Shown here one piece after another: positions 35,563-42,891 of a stretch of 64,000 nt of DNA (its first letter is position 1; each line of letters starts with the position of its first letter). Both the position numbers and the translations under genes were made by a program. The notes beneath the pieces are model-generated. The model was not told where the DNA came from and did not search any database. It worked only from the letters and a program-made list of their open reading frames with translations. The stretch is from Actinomycetota bacterium (GTDB lineage Bacteria; Actinomycetota; Actinomycetes; Propionibacteriales; Propionibacteriaceae), in contig JAIUOT010000055.1 in assembly GCA_020161015.1 (NCBI GenBank), positions 124,001 to 188,000 of the forward strand, written 5' to 3'.

Positions 35563-36132
35563 TCAGGCCTCCCATCTGGGGTCGGAGAGCAGGATCGTGC
35601 GGAGCTTGGCCAGGCACCGTCCGCGCGTGGGACCGATGCTGCCCACGGGCATGCCGAGGCTGGCCGCGACCCCCGCGTAGTCGGGAGCCGGGGCGAAGGC
35701 GATCACGCGGAGCAGGGCCCGGCAGCGTTCGGGCAGTTCGTCGACGTGCGCCCACAGCACCCGCTGCTGGTCGCCGGAGACGGCGGCGTCCTCCGGCGTG
35801 ACGGCGTCGGTGACGTCGGGCACGCCGGACTCCGGCGTGGTCTCCCGGCCGGCGAGGCGCAGCAGCCGCCACGTCTCGCGCTTCACGGTCACCACGAGCC
35901 AGGAGACGACCCCCCGGGGGTCGGTGATGGTGTCCGCGGCGTCCACCAGGCGCAGCCACGCGGTCTGGATGGCGTCCTCCGCGATCTCGCGGGGCGCGTG
36001 CTGGGAGCGGGCGGTGTGCCACAGCAGCGGCGTCAGCAGGGCGACCAGTTCGCGCAGCTGCTCTCGGTCCCCGTCCCGGTAGGCGACGAAGGCCTGCGCT
36101 GCGCGCGCGCCGAGCGAGGCGGTGGCACTCAC
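35563..36132 (-). CDS. ECF-type RNA polymerase sigma factor
   Basis: A 189-residue sigma-70-family factor with region 2 (LVALLTPLLWHTARSQHAPR, EIAEDAIQTAWLRLVD, then RGVVSWLVVTVKRETWRLLR) and region 4 (LPERCRALLRVIAFAPAPDY then AGVAASLGMPVGSIGPTRGR). It starts with GTG overlapping the S8 protease stop (GTGA), so it is made with the protease. It probably directs this operon and perhaps the divergent protease/lanthionine operon; a shared promoter motif cannot be confirmed by eye. Confidence 0.9.
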   Translation of the reverse strand: MSATASLGARAAQAFVAYRDGDREQLRELVALLTPLLWHTARSQHAPREIAEDAIQTAWLRLVDAADTITDPRGVVSWLVVTVKRETWRLLRLAGRETTPESGVPDVTDAVTPEDAAVSGDQQRVLWAHVDELPERCRALLRVIAFAPAPDYAGVAASLGMPVGSIGPTRGRCLAKLRTILLSDPRWEA

Positions 36133-37724
36133 GGCCGGTCCAGCCCGAGGACGGACGACAGCGCGGCCCAGCCGCGGTCGAGCATCGAGGACAGGTCGAC
36201 CGCGTCCGTGCCCTTCTCCAGCAGCGCCCGGGCCAGCTCGCCGGCGAGCACCGGGGTGGCGAAGGAGGTGCCGCTCCACACGCCGAAGCCACCGGAGTAG
36301 TCGTCGCGGTCGATCGTGCTGCGGTCCTTCGGGGGTTGCCCGACGCCCGCGTGCAGGGCCCGCCGCTGGGCGGGGGTGAGGGACGCGTCCCCGTCGACGC
36401 GGGACGAGGACTGCACCCCGGCGTTCATGTTGACCGGCAGCGTCGAGACGATGGCGGCGCCGGTGCGATAGGTGGTCACCCACTCCCCGGCGTTGGAGAA
36501 CAGCGAGACCGACGCCCCGTTGGGGTTCAGCGAGCCCACGCTCACCAGCGGCAGCGCGGACGCCTCCGCCGGCCCGCCGGCGAAGCCGGCCGGCAGCATC
36601 GGCTCGGTCGTGGCGTCGTTGCCGGCGCCGGCGACGACGAGCACGCCGGCTCGCCCGAGGTCGCGCAGCACCTGCGCGATGCTGGCGTCGTCGGCGTCCG
36701 CACCCTCCTCGTGGTAGTAGCCGACCGACAGGGTCAGCACGTCCACTACACCGGCGGCGTCGCCGGACTCGAGGGCGCCGAGCTGCCGTTCGAGCAGGTC
36801 GTGCAGGTCGTCGAGCAGGACGTCCTCCTCCATGACCCCGGAGGACGCCATCACCGCGTGCGCCTCCAGCCGTGCGGACGGGCAGGCCTGCCGGACGATG
36901 CCGGCGATGAACGTCCCGTGCCCCGCGAGTCGCTGGATGTCGCCGGTGAGGTAGTCGGTGACGCCGTCGTCGACGTCCGCCACAGGGGAGCCCTTCACCT
37001 CGACGCCGGAGGCCGGCGGCGGCGGGAAGGCGAGCGGCTGGGCGGAGAGGTCCGGGAACCAGGGGTGGACGCCGATGCCGGTGTCGGGCATGACCACCAC
37101 GGGCGGCCGGGCGACCTTCGGCGCGGTGAGCGCCGGGTCGGCCACCACCAGCGCGACCGGGGAGCGGCCGCCCAGGCCGGGCACGCCGTACTCGCCGGGC
37201 GTGCTGGAGGTACCGATGCCGCTCCAGTAGCCGCCGATCCCGCTCCAGTAGCCGCCGATGCCGCTCCAGTAGCCCCCGATCCCGCTCCAGTAGCCGCCCA
37301 CGCCGGTGAGCGTGGTCGCGGCGAGAACGTGCACCAGCTCGAACTCGCCGGCGAGCTCGGGGAACTCGTCGGCGATGTGCTGGAGCGCCAGCCAGGCGTC
37401 CGGAGGTGCGGCCAGCCTGCCCTCGGCCACCGAGAGGGTGAGCACCTGGGGACGCCGGGACTCCAGCTTCACGTCCAGGCGGTACTCCCGGCGCGGCTCG
37501 GGCTTGCGGACCGGCGAGAGCGTCCAGCCGAAGCGCTCGGCCAGCAGGGCGGCGACCTTCGGCTCGATGCCCTGGTCGGCCTGGTCCCCCCGGACCAGCA
37601 GCTTCTCGGCCACGTACACGGTGGGCCGCAGCTGCGCGGGCGCCCTGCGACGGTCGCCGTCCTCCCATCTCCGCGCCCGCACGGGCCGCTGCACAGCGGT
37701 GGCAGGGTCAAGCACACGGATCAC
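36129..37724 (-). CDS. Intracellular subtilisin-like (S8) protease with GYWSGIG repeats
   Basis: A 531-residue S8 protease without a signal peptide, so cytoplasmic. The triad is Asp214 in VVMPDTGIGVHPWF, His269 in LAGHGTFIAGI and Ser487 in WSGTSFATPVLAG; the oxyanion Asn lies in VVAGAGNDA. Between an N-terminal domain (about 1-140) and the catalytic domain are four exact GYWSGIG units (144-171). I chose the GTG at 37724 because GAGGGAGG lies just upstream; an ATG 49 codons earlier gives a basic, non-conserved extension. First gene of an operon with sigma factor, small beta protein and CHAT protease, all with overlaps or 1-base gaps. Confidence 0.9.
   Translation of the reverse strand: MIRVLDPATAVQRPVRARRWEDGDRRRAPAQLRPTVYVAEKLLVRGDQADQGIEPKVAALLAERFGWTLSPVRKPEPRREYRLDVKLESRRPQVLTLSVAEGRLAAPPDAWLALQHIADEFPELAGEFELVHVLAATTLTGVGGYWSGIGGYWSGIGGYWSGIGGYWSGIGTSSTPGEYGVPGLGGRSPVALVVADPALTAPKVARPPVVVMPDTGIGVHPWFPDLSAQPLAFPPPPASGVEVKGSPVADVDDGVTDYLTGDIQRLAGHGTFIAGIVRQACPSARLEAHAVMASSGVMEEDVLLDDLHDLLERQLGALESGDAAGVVDVLTLSVGYYHEEGADADDASIAQVLRDLGRAGVLVVAGAGNDATTEPMLPAGFAGGPAEASALPLVSVGSLNPNGASVSLFSNAGEWVTTYRTGAAIVSTLPVNMNAGVQSSSRVDGDASLTPAQRRALHAGVGQPPKDRSTIDRDDYSGGFGVWSGTSFATPVLAGELARALLEKGTDAVDLSSMLDRGWAALSSVLGLDRP
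37212..37295 (-). repeat. Four 21-bp tandem repeats coding GYWSGIG
   Basis: Four consecutive 21-base units within the S8 protease gene, differing only at third codon positions, so the peptide is conserved while the DNA has begun to diverge. Confidence 0.9.
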
Positions 37725-37896
37725 GGGAGCCTCCCTCGTCGTACCGGCCGGTCTCAGCGTAGAAGTCGGCCTGCGCACTTTCCTAGAGGCATCCTTCCCC
37801 CCTCCTGATACACCGCTGCCGCCCGGTATCACCCGTCGTGCACCCGGGTCGGATGGCCGACGACCCCACACCGAGGGGGAGGGAAGGGATCAGGCC

Positions 37897-39654
37897 ATGA
37901 ACAACGAGATTCGGGCCGCCATCCGACCGGTCAAGGCCAGGGTGGAGGACGAGCTCATCGCGCGTCCCGGCGTCAACGCCGTGGACATCGCGGAGAAGAT
38001 CACCGACGGCAGGCCGACAGGCGAGTTGTCGATCGTGGTCTACGTCGACAAGAAGGTGCCGCCCGGGCGGCTGTCGAAGGCCAACGCCATCCCGGCGGAG
38101 ATCGACGGCATCCGGACCGACGTGCAGGAGATGAGCGTCGAGCTCCAGTCGCCCCGCTGGGAGCGCCTGGGGGCCGACGCCCTCGTCGACGCGGGCACCT
38201 ACACCCCGCTGCTGGGCGGGATCTCCATGGGACCATCGCGCAGCTTCTACCTCACGCCGCCGGAGGTCGAGACCCCCGGCAACTACGTGATGGTGGGCAC
38301 GCTCGGCGCCCTGGTCAGGGACAACGCCACCGGCGACACCATGGCGCTGTCCAACTTCCACGTGGCGGCCGTGGACACCGGGTGGTCGACGTCCGACCGC
38401 CAGTGTCAGCCGGGCCGCGTGGACGGGGGCAGCCCGCCCGGGGACGAGTTCGGCACGCTCGCCCGGGCGGTCATCAGCGAGCACGTGGACGGGTCGGTGA
38501 CCCGGCTCGACGCCGGGCGCGCGTGGAAGGCTGAGGTGACCGGGATCGGCGCGGTGGCGGGCACGGCGGCCGCCGTCCTGCACCAGGCCGTCCGCAAGCG
38601 CGGGCGCACGACCGAGCTCACCTACGGCACCGTGGAGTCGCTCGACTTCACCGTGTCCGTCGACTACGGGGACGGGGTGGGGCTGCGGACGCTGAAGAAC
38701 CAGCTGCGCATCGCCACCGACACCACGCGGTCGACGCGCTTCTCCGACCACGGGGACTCGGGATCGGTGATCATGACCGACGACCGGCACGTCGTGGGAC
38801 TGCTGTTCGCCGGTTCGACGGACGGGGCGAACACCTTCGCCAACCCGATCGCCGACGTCCTCGGCGAGCTGGACGTGACCATGCTCACCGGAGGGACGTT
38901 CACACTGACCTCGCCGGTGATCTGCGAGCGGTTCACCCGGGTGGTCTGTCCGTCCACGCCGGTGCTCTGCCCGACGCGGGCTGCGACCTGCTTCACCCGG
39001 CCGGCCACGGGCTGCGTGAACACGCTGGCCGTGGTCTGCCGGAGCCTGCTGACGATCTGCCCGACCCGGACGATCGTCTGCCCGACGATGCCGGTGGTCT
39101 GCAACGACATCACCCGGACGCCGATCTGCGTCGTGTCCGGGCCGGTGTGCGGTGGGCCGCCCGGCGGGCCGGTCGAGTTCCCCGTCGACGGCTTCGACGG
39201 CGAGCACCTCGACTACGGGTACGGCGAGGCGGACGCGTACTCGGCGGGCTACGCCGAGGGCTACGCCGCGGCGAGCGGGGCTGCCGCACCGGCCGCGCAG
39301 GAGGCCGGGGACGCGCAGGGCATCGGCGACACCCTGGTGCCGCGGCTGTCGTGGGCGGTCTGCCCGAGCATCGCCTGCCCGTCCGTGGTGACGTGCCCGA
39401 CCCGGCTGTGCCCGACGCGGGTGTGCCCCACCCGCGCCTGCCCGACCCTGGTGTGCCCCACCAGGGCCTGCCCGACGTTGGCGTGCCCGACGCTGGCGTG
39501 CCCGACGCTGGCCTGCCCGACGTTGGCGTGCCCGACGTTGGCGTGCCCCAGCCTGGCCTGCACCCCCGGTGACCCGGGTGTGACCGGCCCGGCGATGGAT
39601 GCCTCGTACTGGGCCGCCTACCTCGCGGGCCTGGAACAGGGCACCGGACAGTAG
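37897..39654 (+). CDS. Trypsin-like protease with Cys-Pro-Thr repeat tail, candidate lanthionine substrate
   Basis: A 585-residue protein with four parts. Residues 1-85 are a small domain also found alone in the next gene. Residues ~100-330 form a trypsin-like serine protease with His155 (LSNFHVAAV), Asp205 (VTRLDAG) and Ser288 (HGDSGS). Residues 343-418 hold 11 Cys spaced 7-9 apart. After an acidic Gly/Tyr/Ala linker (430-480) comes a second Cys block, 489-555, with 14 Cys; from C500 to C555 they recur every 5 residues as C-P-T-[RL]-x. The Thr is always three residues before the next Cys (TxxC). No signal peptide. The ATG at 37897 has GAGGGGGAGGGAAGGG upstream; open frame before it is non-coding. 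The downstream kinase, HopA1 lyase and LanC cyclase suggest that the tail is converted to (methyl)lanthionine rings. Confidence 0.88.
   Translation: MNNEIRAAIRPVKARVEDELIARPGVNAVDIAEKITDGRPTGELSIVVYVDKKVPPGRLSKANAIPAEIDGIRTDVQEMSVELQSPRWERLGADALVDAGTYTPLLGGISMGPSRSFYLTPPEVETPGNYVMVGTLGALVRDNATGDTMALSNFHVAAVDTGWSTSDRQCQPGRVDGGSPPGDEFGTLARAVISEHVDGSVTRLDAGRAWKAEVTGIGAVAGTAAAVLHQAVRKRGRTTELTYGTVESLDFTVSVDYGDGVGLRTLKNQLRIATDTTRSTRFSDHGDSGSVIMTDDRHVVGLLFAGSTDGANTFANPIADVLGELDVTMLTGGTFTLTSPVICERFTRVVCPSTPVLCPTRAATCFTRPATGCVNTLAVVCRSLLTICPTRTIVCPTMPVVCNDITRTPICVVSGPVCGGPPGGPVEFPVDGFDGEHLDYGYGEADAYSAGYAEGYAAASGAAAPAAQEAGDAQGIGDTLVPRLSWAVCPSIACPSVVTCPTRLCPTRVCPTRACPTLVCPTRACPTLACPTLACPTLACPTLACPTLACPSLACTPGDPGVTGPAMDASYWAAYLAGLEQGTGQ
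39394..39561 (+). repeat. 15-bp tandem array coding C-P-T-x-x
   Basis: Eleven consecutive 15-base units within the protease gene, consensus TGCCCGACGYTGGCG, encode CPTRL, CPTRV, CPTRA, CPTLV, then mostly CPTLA, ending CPSLA-C. The last five CPTLA units are nearly identical in DNA, pointing to recent expansion. Confidence 0.92.
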
Positions 39655-39667
39655 TGGTTCGCACGAC

Positions 39668-39699
39668 GGGGGCCCCGGCGCGAGATCGCCGGGGCCCCC
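39668..39699 (+). terminator. Hairpin between protease gene and modification genes
   Basis: Perfect 13-bp stem (39668-39680 with 39687-39699) and a CGAGAT loop, 14 bases after the protease stop. No T-run follows. Partial read-through here would give more protease than downstream enzymes, a usual pattern in RiPP operons (inference). Confidence 0.7.
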
Positions 39700-39751
39700 T
39701 CGTATCAGGCGACGGCACGTCCGCTCCCATAACCGACCCGAAGGAGGAGCC

Positions 39752-39997
39752 ATGGCCCTTTCCGCTGCCGACGCCGAGCGGGTACGCCCGGTCAAGGAGC
39801 AGGTGGAGGACGCGTTCCTCGCGCTGCCCGGCGTCACCGGCGTGGACATCGGCGAGGTCGGGACCGTCGCGGGGATCGTGGTCTACGTCGACCCGGCGAC
39901 CGCCGCCGCCGACCGGGCGCGCGTCCCCGGCGAGGTCTCCGGCGTACCGGTGGAGGTCCGGGAGCTGCGCGTCGAGCTCCAGGGAGGGGCGTCGTGA
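39752..39997 (+). CDS. Stand-alone copy of the protease N-terminal domain
   Basis: An 81-residue acidic protein. Its RVRPVKEQVEDAFLALPGVT matches RPVKARVEDELIARPGVN at the start of the trypsin-like protein, and the match continues through GVDIGEVGTVAGIVVYVD and IVVYVDKK to the final VEVRELRVELQ versus VQEMSVELQ. It is therefore the same domain on its own. It contains no Cys, so it is not the thioether substrate. The ATG at 39752 has AAGGAGGAGC 1 base further upstream, a strong ribosome site, and the stop overlaps the kinase start (GTGA). It may recruit the modifying enzymes or the protease, like a shared docking domain (inference). Confidence 0.85.
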   Translation: MALSAADAERVRPVKEQVEDAFLALPGVTGVDIGEVGTVAGIVVYVDPATAAADRARVPGEVSGVPVEVRELRVELQGGAS

Positions 39998-40941
39998 CGA
40001 GCGCCGCCGCCGTGCTGGCCCAGGCCGTGCGCACCGGGCTGGTGGACGCGTCCGCTGCGCTGGCGGGCGTGGTGACCGTGACCCGGATCGACGGGTCCAA
40101 CCCCGTGCTGCGCCTCGCGCGGGACGGGCGTCCGGTGGCGTTCGTGAAGGGGACGGGTGAGGCGGCGCTGCTGAACGGCGAGGACACGGTGGCCCGCGAA
40201 CGTGCGGTGGTCAGCCGCCTGGCCGCGTCCGGCACCGCGCCGCGGGCGCTCCCGCAGGGCACCCCGCACGAACTGTGGCTGTCGGCGGTCGAGGGACGCT
40301 CCCTCGCCGAGCTCTCGCAGTCCGGCGACGTCGGGGCGCTGAGCGAGGCGTTCGCGTCCGTCGGGGTCGCGCTGGCTGGCCTGCACCGCCTGCGCGCCGG
40401 ATCGTCCACACCGGCGATGGACCTGCCCTGGCCGATGCGGGACGCGCTCCCGCCCCACATGCACTCCGCCCGGCACCACGAGGTGCCCGCCCGCGTGCTC
40501 GAGACGGCGGCCGACCTGGCCGACGTGGCCGTCGCCGCGAAGGCCGCCTGGCGGGCCGACGGCTGGGCCCACGGGGACGTCAGCGCGACGAACGTGCTGG
40601 TCGGGCCGGACGGCGCCCGGCTCATCGACTGGGAGTCCGCCGGCCGGGGCGACCCGTCCTGGGACCTGGCCGGTGCCCGCGTCGTGGCCGACCTGGTCGC
40701 CACCGGCTGGAGCGACCTCGCCTGGCGACGCCTCCACGCGGCCTACCGCGCCGCGGGAGGTCCCGCTCCGGAGCCGGCCCACGCGCTGTGGTGCGTGCGG
40801 CTGCTCGTGGCGGCCTACCAGCAGGCCGTCGGCGTCCTGGTCGGCGGGGGGACACCGGACGCCGACGGCAGCGTGACGACCCTGCTCGACCAGGCCCGCC
40901 GGGCGGCAGGGGCGCACCGGAGGGAGTGCGCCCATGCATGA
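39994..40941 (+). CDS. APH-family phosphotransferase, LanK-like kinase
   Basis: A 315-residue kinase of the aminoglycoside-phosphotransferase/choline-kinase fold. Lys52 in VAFVKGTGE and Glu69 fit the ATP-binding Lys-Glu pair; the catalytic loop is HGDVSATN (H193, D195, N200) and the metal Asp212 lies in RLIDWES. Kinases of this fold (for example LxmK of class V lanthipeptides and TvaC of thioamitides) phosphorylate Ser/Thr of precursor peptides. It starts with GTG overlapping the preceding stop and overlaps the HopA1 gene by 8 bases. Proposed role: phosphorylating Thr/Ser in the Cys-rich tail of the trypsin-like protein. A small-molecule kinase role is possible but would not explain the neighbours. 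Confidence 0.85.
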   Translation: MTSAAAVLAQAVRTGLVDASAALAGVVTVTRIDGSNPVLRLARDGRPVAFVKGTGEAALLNGEDTVARERAVVSRLAASGTAPRALPQGTPHELWLSAVEGRSLAELSQSGDVGALSEAFASVGVALAGLHRLRAGSSTPAMDLPWPMRDALPPHMHSARHHEVPARVLETAADLADVAVAAKAAWRADGWAHGDVSATNVLVGPDGARLIDWESAGRGDPSWDLAGARVVADLVATGWSDLAWRRLHAAYRAAGGPAPEPAHALWCVRLLVAAYQQAVGVLVGGGTPDADGSVTTLLDQARRAAGAHRRECAHA

Positions 40942-41761
40942 GCAGGCGATCCGCGAGGCGCACCGGGTGTGGCAGGCCGGGGGGGACCTGTACGCCGGCT
41001 GGTACGCCGCGGCGCGGGAGGGGGTGGAGGCCCCGGCGCCCGCGCCGGGGGCTCCCCCGCTCGCCGGCCAGCTCCGGGTGGCGCACAGCCGCCGCTGGGC
41101 CCCGGGCTGCCGGGTCACCGGCACCGGCCTGGCCGGCACCATCGTCGTCACCGGGCCGGACGGGGCGTCCCGTGCGGTGTCCCTGGGCGACTACTCGGTG
41201 CCCGGGCGACCCGGGCGTCCCGCCAGGACCGGGGACGTGGTGGTCGCCGTCGCCCGTGCGGGCGGCTACGAGGCCGAGGGCTGGTGGCGGGCCTGGGGTG
41301 GCGGCTGGGACGTCACCAGCGCCCGACCCGACGTGACCCGGGTGTACCTCGCCGTGCTGCCGCACCGGGTGCTCGAGCTCGCCCGCCGGCTTCCGGAGGC
41401 GCTGGACGCCGCCGGGCTGGCCTGGTCGCTGAAGATCGCGGCGCAGCCGGGGATGCTCGGCCGTCCCGACGCCGTGGTGCTCTACGTCCGCGACGCCGAC
41501 CGCGACGCCGTGTTCGCCCTGCTGCCGCCGCTGGCCGACCTCGTCGACCCGGCCGGTGCCGTGCCGCTGGCCGCGCCGCTGGTGCCCGGCATGTGCTGGG
41601 CAGAGGATCCGGGCACGGAACAGAGCTTCGGCCAGCAGCGGTGCGAGGTCCTCGCCGACGGCTTCGCCGCCGGTGGCGACCCGCTCGACGCCGCGGCGAC
41701 GGCCTTCCGTGCCGCCGGGCTCGACCCGGACCGTCCCCATCTTCGAGGAGGACGACGATGA
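40934..41761 (+). CDS. HopA1-family protein, LanY-like phospho-Ser/Thr lyase
   Basis: A 275-residue protein of the HopA1 family, named for a Pseudomonas type III effector but common in RiPP clusters. Family features: RVYLAVLPHRVLELARRLPE, LAWSLKIAAQP with the family Lys, RPDAVVLYVRDADRDAVFAL, and the C-terminal VPGMCWAEDP...EQSFGQQRC block. In class V lanthipeptide and thioamitide pathways the HopA1 protein removes phosphate from phospho-Ser/Thr to give dehydroamino acids. Placement between a kinase and a LanC-type gene, with overlaps on both sides (8 and 4 bases), supports that role here. Confidence 0.85.
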   Translation: MHEQAIREAHRVWQAGGDLYAGWYAAAREGVEAPAPAPGAPPLAGQLRVAHSRRWAPGCRVTGTGLAGTIVVTGPDGASRAVSLGDYSVPGRPGRPARTGDVVVAVARAGGYEAEGWWRAWGGGWDVTSARPDVTRVYLAVLPHRVLELARRLPEALDAAGLAWSLKIAAQPGMLGRPDAVVLYVRDADRDAVFALLPPLADLVDPAGAVPLAAPLVPGMCWAEDPGTEQSFGQQRCEVLADGFAAGGDPLDAAATAFRAAGLDPDRPHLRGGRR

Positions 41762-42873
41762 CCGCGGAGCCGGTCGGCGTCCCGCTGGTGGAGCGTGCGC
41801 TCGCCCGGTGCGTGGACGCCCTGCAGACGTGCGCAGTGCCCCAGGGGAACCAGTGCGGATGGGGGACCTGGGAGCTCGACCAGAGGGGGGAACCGTTGGC
41901 GTTGAGCGCTGGTCGCAGCGCGCTCTACGACGGCAACGCGGGCATCGCCTGGGCACTGCGCACCCTCGGCCGCGATGTCGGACGGGCCGCCGGCGCGACG
42001 GAGGGCGCGCCCGGCCTGCTCGGCGGGTCCACCGGGGTGGACCTCGCGGCCGCAAGGACGTGCTCCGCACCCGTCGGGGGCAGGGGCTTCGATCTCGGCG
42101 GGGGATTGGCCGGCGACCTGCTGGCGCTGGTCCGCACGGGGTCGAGGGAGGTGGCCGCGGTCGTCGACGCGCTCGTCGACGGCGCGCGCCGCGACGGCGA
42201 AGGCGCGTGCTGGCCCGAGGAGGAGGCGCTGTGCGGACTGGCGCACGGGGTCTCCGGGGTGGTGCTCGCGCTCGCCGAGGCCGCGGCCGCCGTCCCCGAG
42301 GTCGCCGGACGGGCGCTGCCGCTGGTGGCGGCGGGCCTGCGCTGGGAGGCGGCCTGGTTCGATCCCGTCACCGGGGGGTGGCCGGACCTTCGGGGGGACG
42401 GTCCGCCCACCTACCCGGTGATGTGGTGCCACGGCGCCGCCGGCATCGCCGCGGTGCGGCTGCGGCTGCTCCAGCTCGGGCTCGCCCTCGACTACCCGGC
42501 GGAGGCGATCGCCGCGGAGGCCCACGCCGGTGTGCTGGCCTGCGGGCGCGAACTCACCCGGCTCGCGGCGCTGGCGCGCGCCGGTCGGCTGGCCGCCGTC
42601 CCGGGCGGGCTCACGCTGTGCCACGGTGCCGGCGGCGCGCTCGACGTGCTCGTGCTCGCCGCCGAGGTGTTCGGCGAACCCGCGCACCTCGAGGCCGCGC
42701 GGCGGATCGCGTCCGACCTGCTGGCGACCGCTCCGGAGGACCCGCTGGACTGGCCGGGCGGCGTCCGCGCGGACGGCTGCCTCGGCCTGTTCGTCGGCAC
42801 CGCCGGGACCGCCCTGCTGCTGGCCCGCCTGCTGGACCCGACGATCGGGTCGCTGTCGCTCCTCGCCTTCTGA
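41758..42873 (+). CDS. LanC-type lanthionine cyclase
   Basis: A 371-residue alpha-alpha-barrel protein of the lanthionine synthetase C family. The repeated barrel motifs ALYDGNAGIAWAL, CGLAHGVSGVVLALAEAA, PVMWCHGAAGIAAVRL, LTLCHGAGGALDVL and GLFVGTAGTALLLARLL are all present. The zinc ligands are C224 (WCHG), C288 and H289 (LCHG), with His163 in GLAHG as the general acid/base seen in NisC. LanC enzymes activate a Cys thiolate on zinc for addition to dehydro-Ala/Thr. It is the last gene of the operon and starts ATGA-coupled to the HopA1 gene, preceded by GAGGAGGACG. Confidence 0.92.
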   Translation: MTAEPVGVPLVERALARCVDALQTCAVPQGNQCGWGTWELDQRGEPLALSAGRSALYDGNAGIAWALRTLGRDVGRAAGATEGAPGLLGGSTGVDLAAARTCSAPVGGRGFDLGGGLAGDLLALVRTGSREVAAVVDALVDGARRDGEGACWPEEEALCGLAHGVSGVVLALAEAAAAVPEVAGRALPLVAAGLRWEAAWFDPVTGGWPDLRGDGPPTYPVMWCHGAAGIAAVRLRLLQLGLALDYPAEAIAAEAHAGVLACGRELTRLAALARAGRLAAVPGGLTLCHGAGGALDVLVLAAEVFGEPAHLEAARRIASDLLATAPEDPLDWPGGVRADGCLGLFVGTAGTALLLARLLDPTIGSLSLLAF

Positions 42874-42891
42874 GGGACGCGGCGTCCCGGC

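Noticed and set aside
36133-37668. N-terminal extension of the sigma-factor frame
   Set aside because: It overlaps the S8 protease gene out of frame; sigma region 2 begins just after the GTG at 36132.
39394-39561. CPTxx array as a pentapeptide-repeat beta-helix
   Set aside because: Pentapeptide-repeat proteins need a central Leu/Phe and small flanking residues; a Pro in every unit and invariant Cys do not fit.
39752-39997. The 81-residue protein as a lanthipeptide precursor
   Set aside because: It has no Cys and matches the folded N-terminal domain of the protease.
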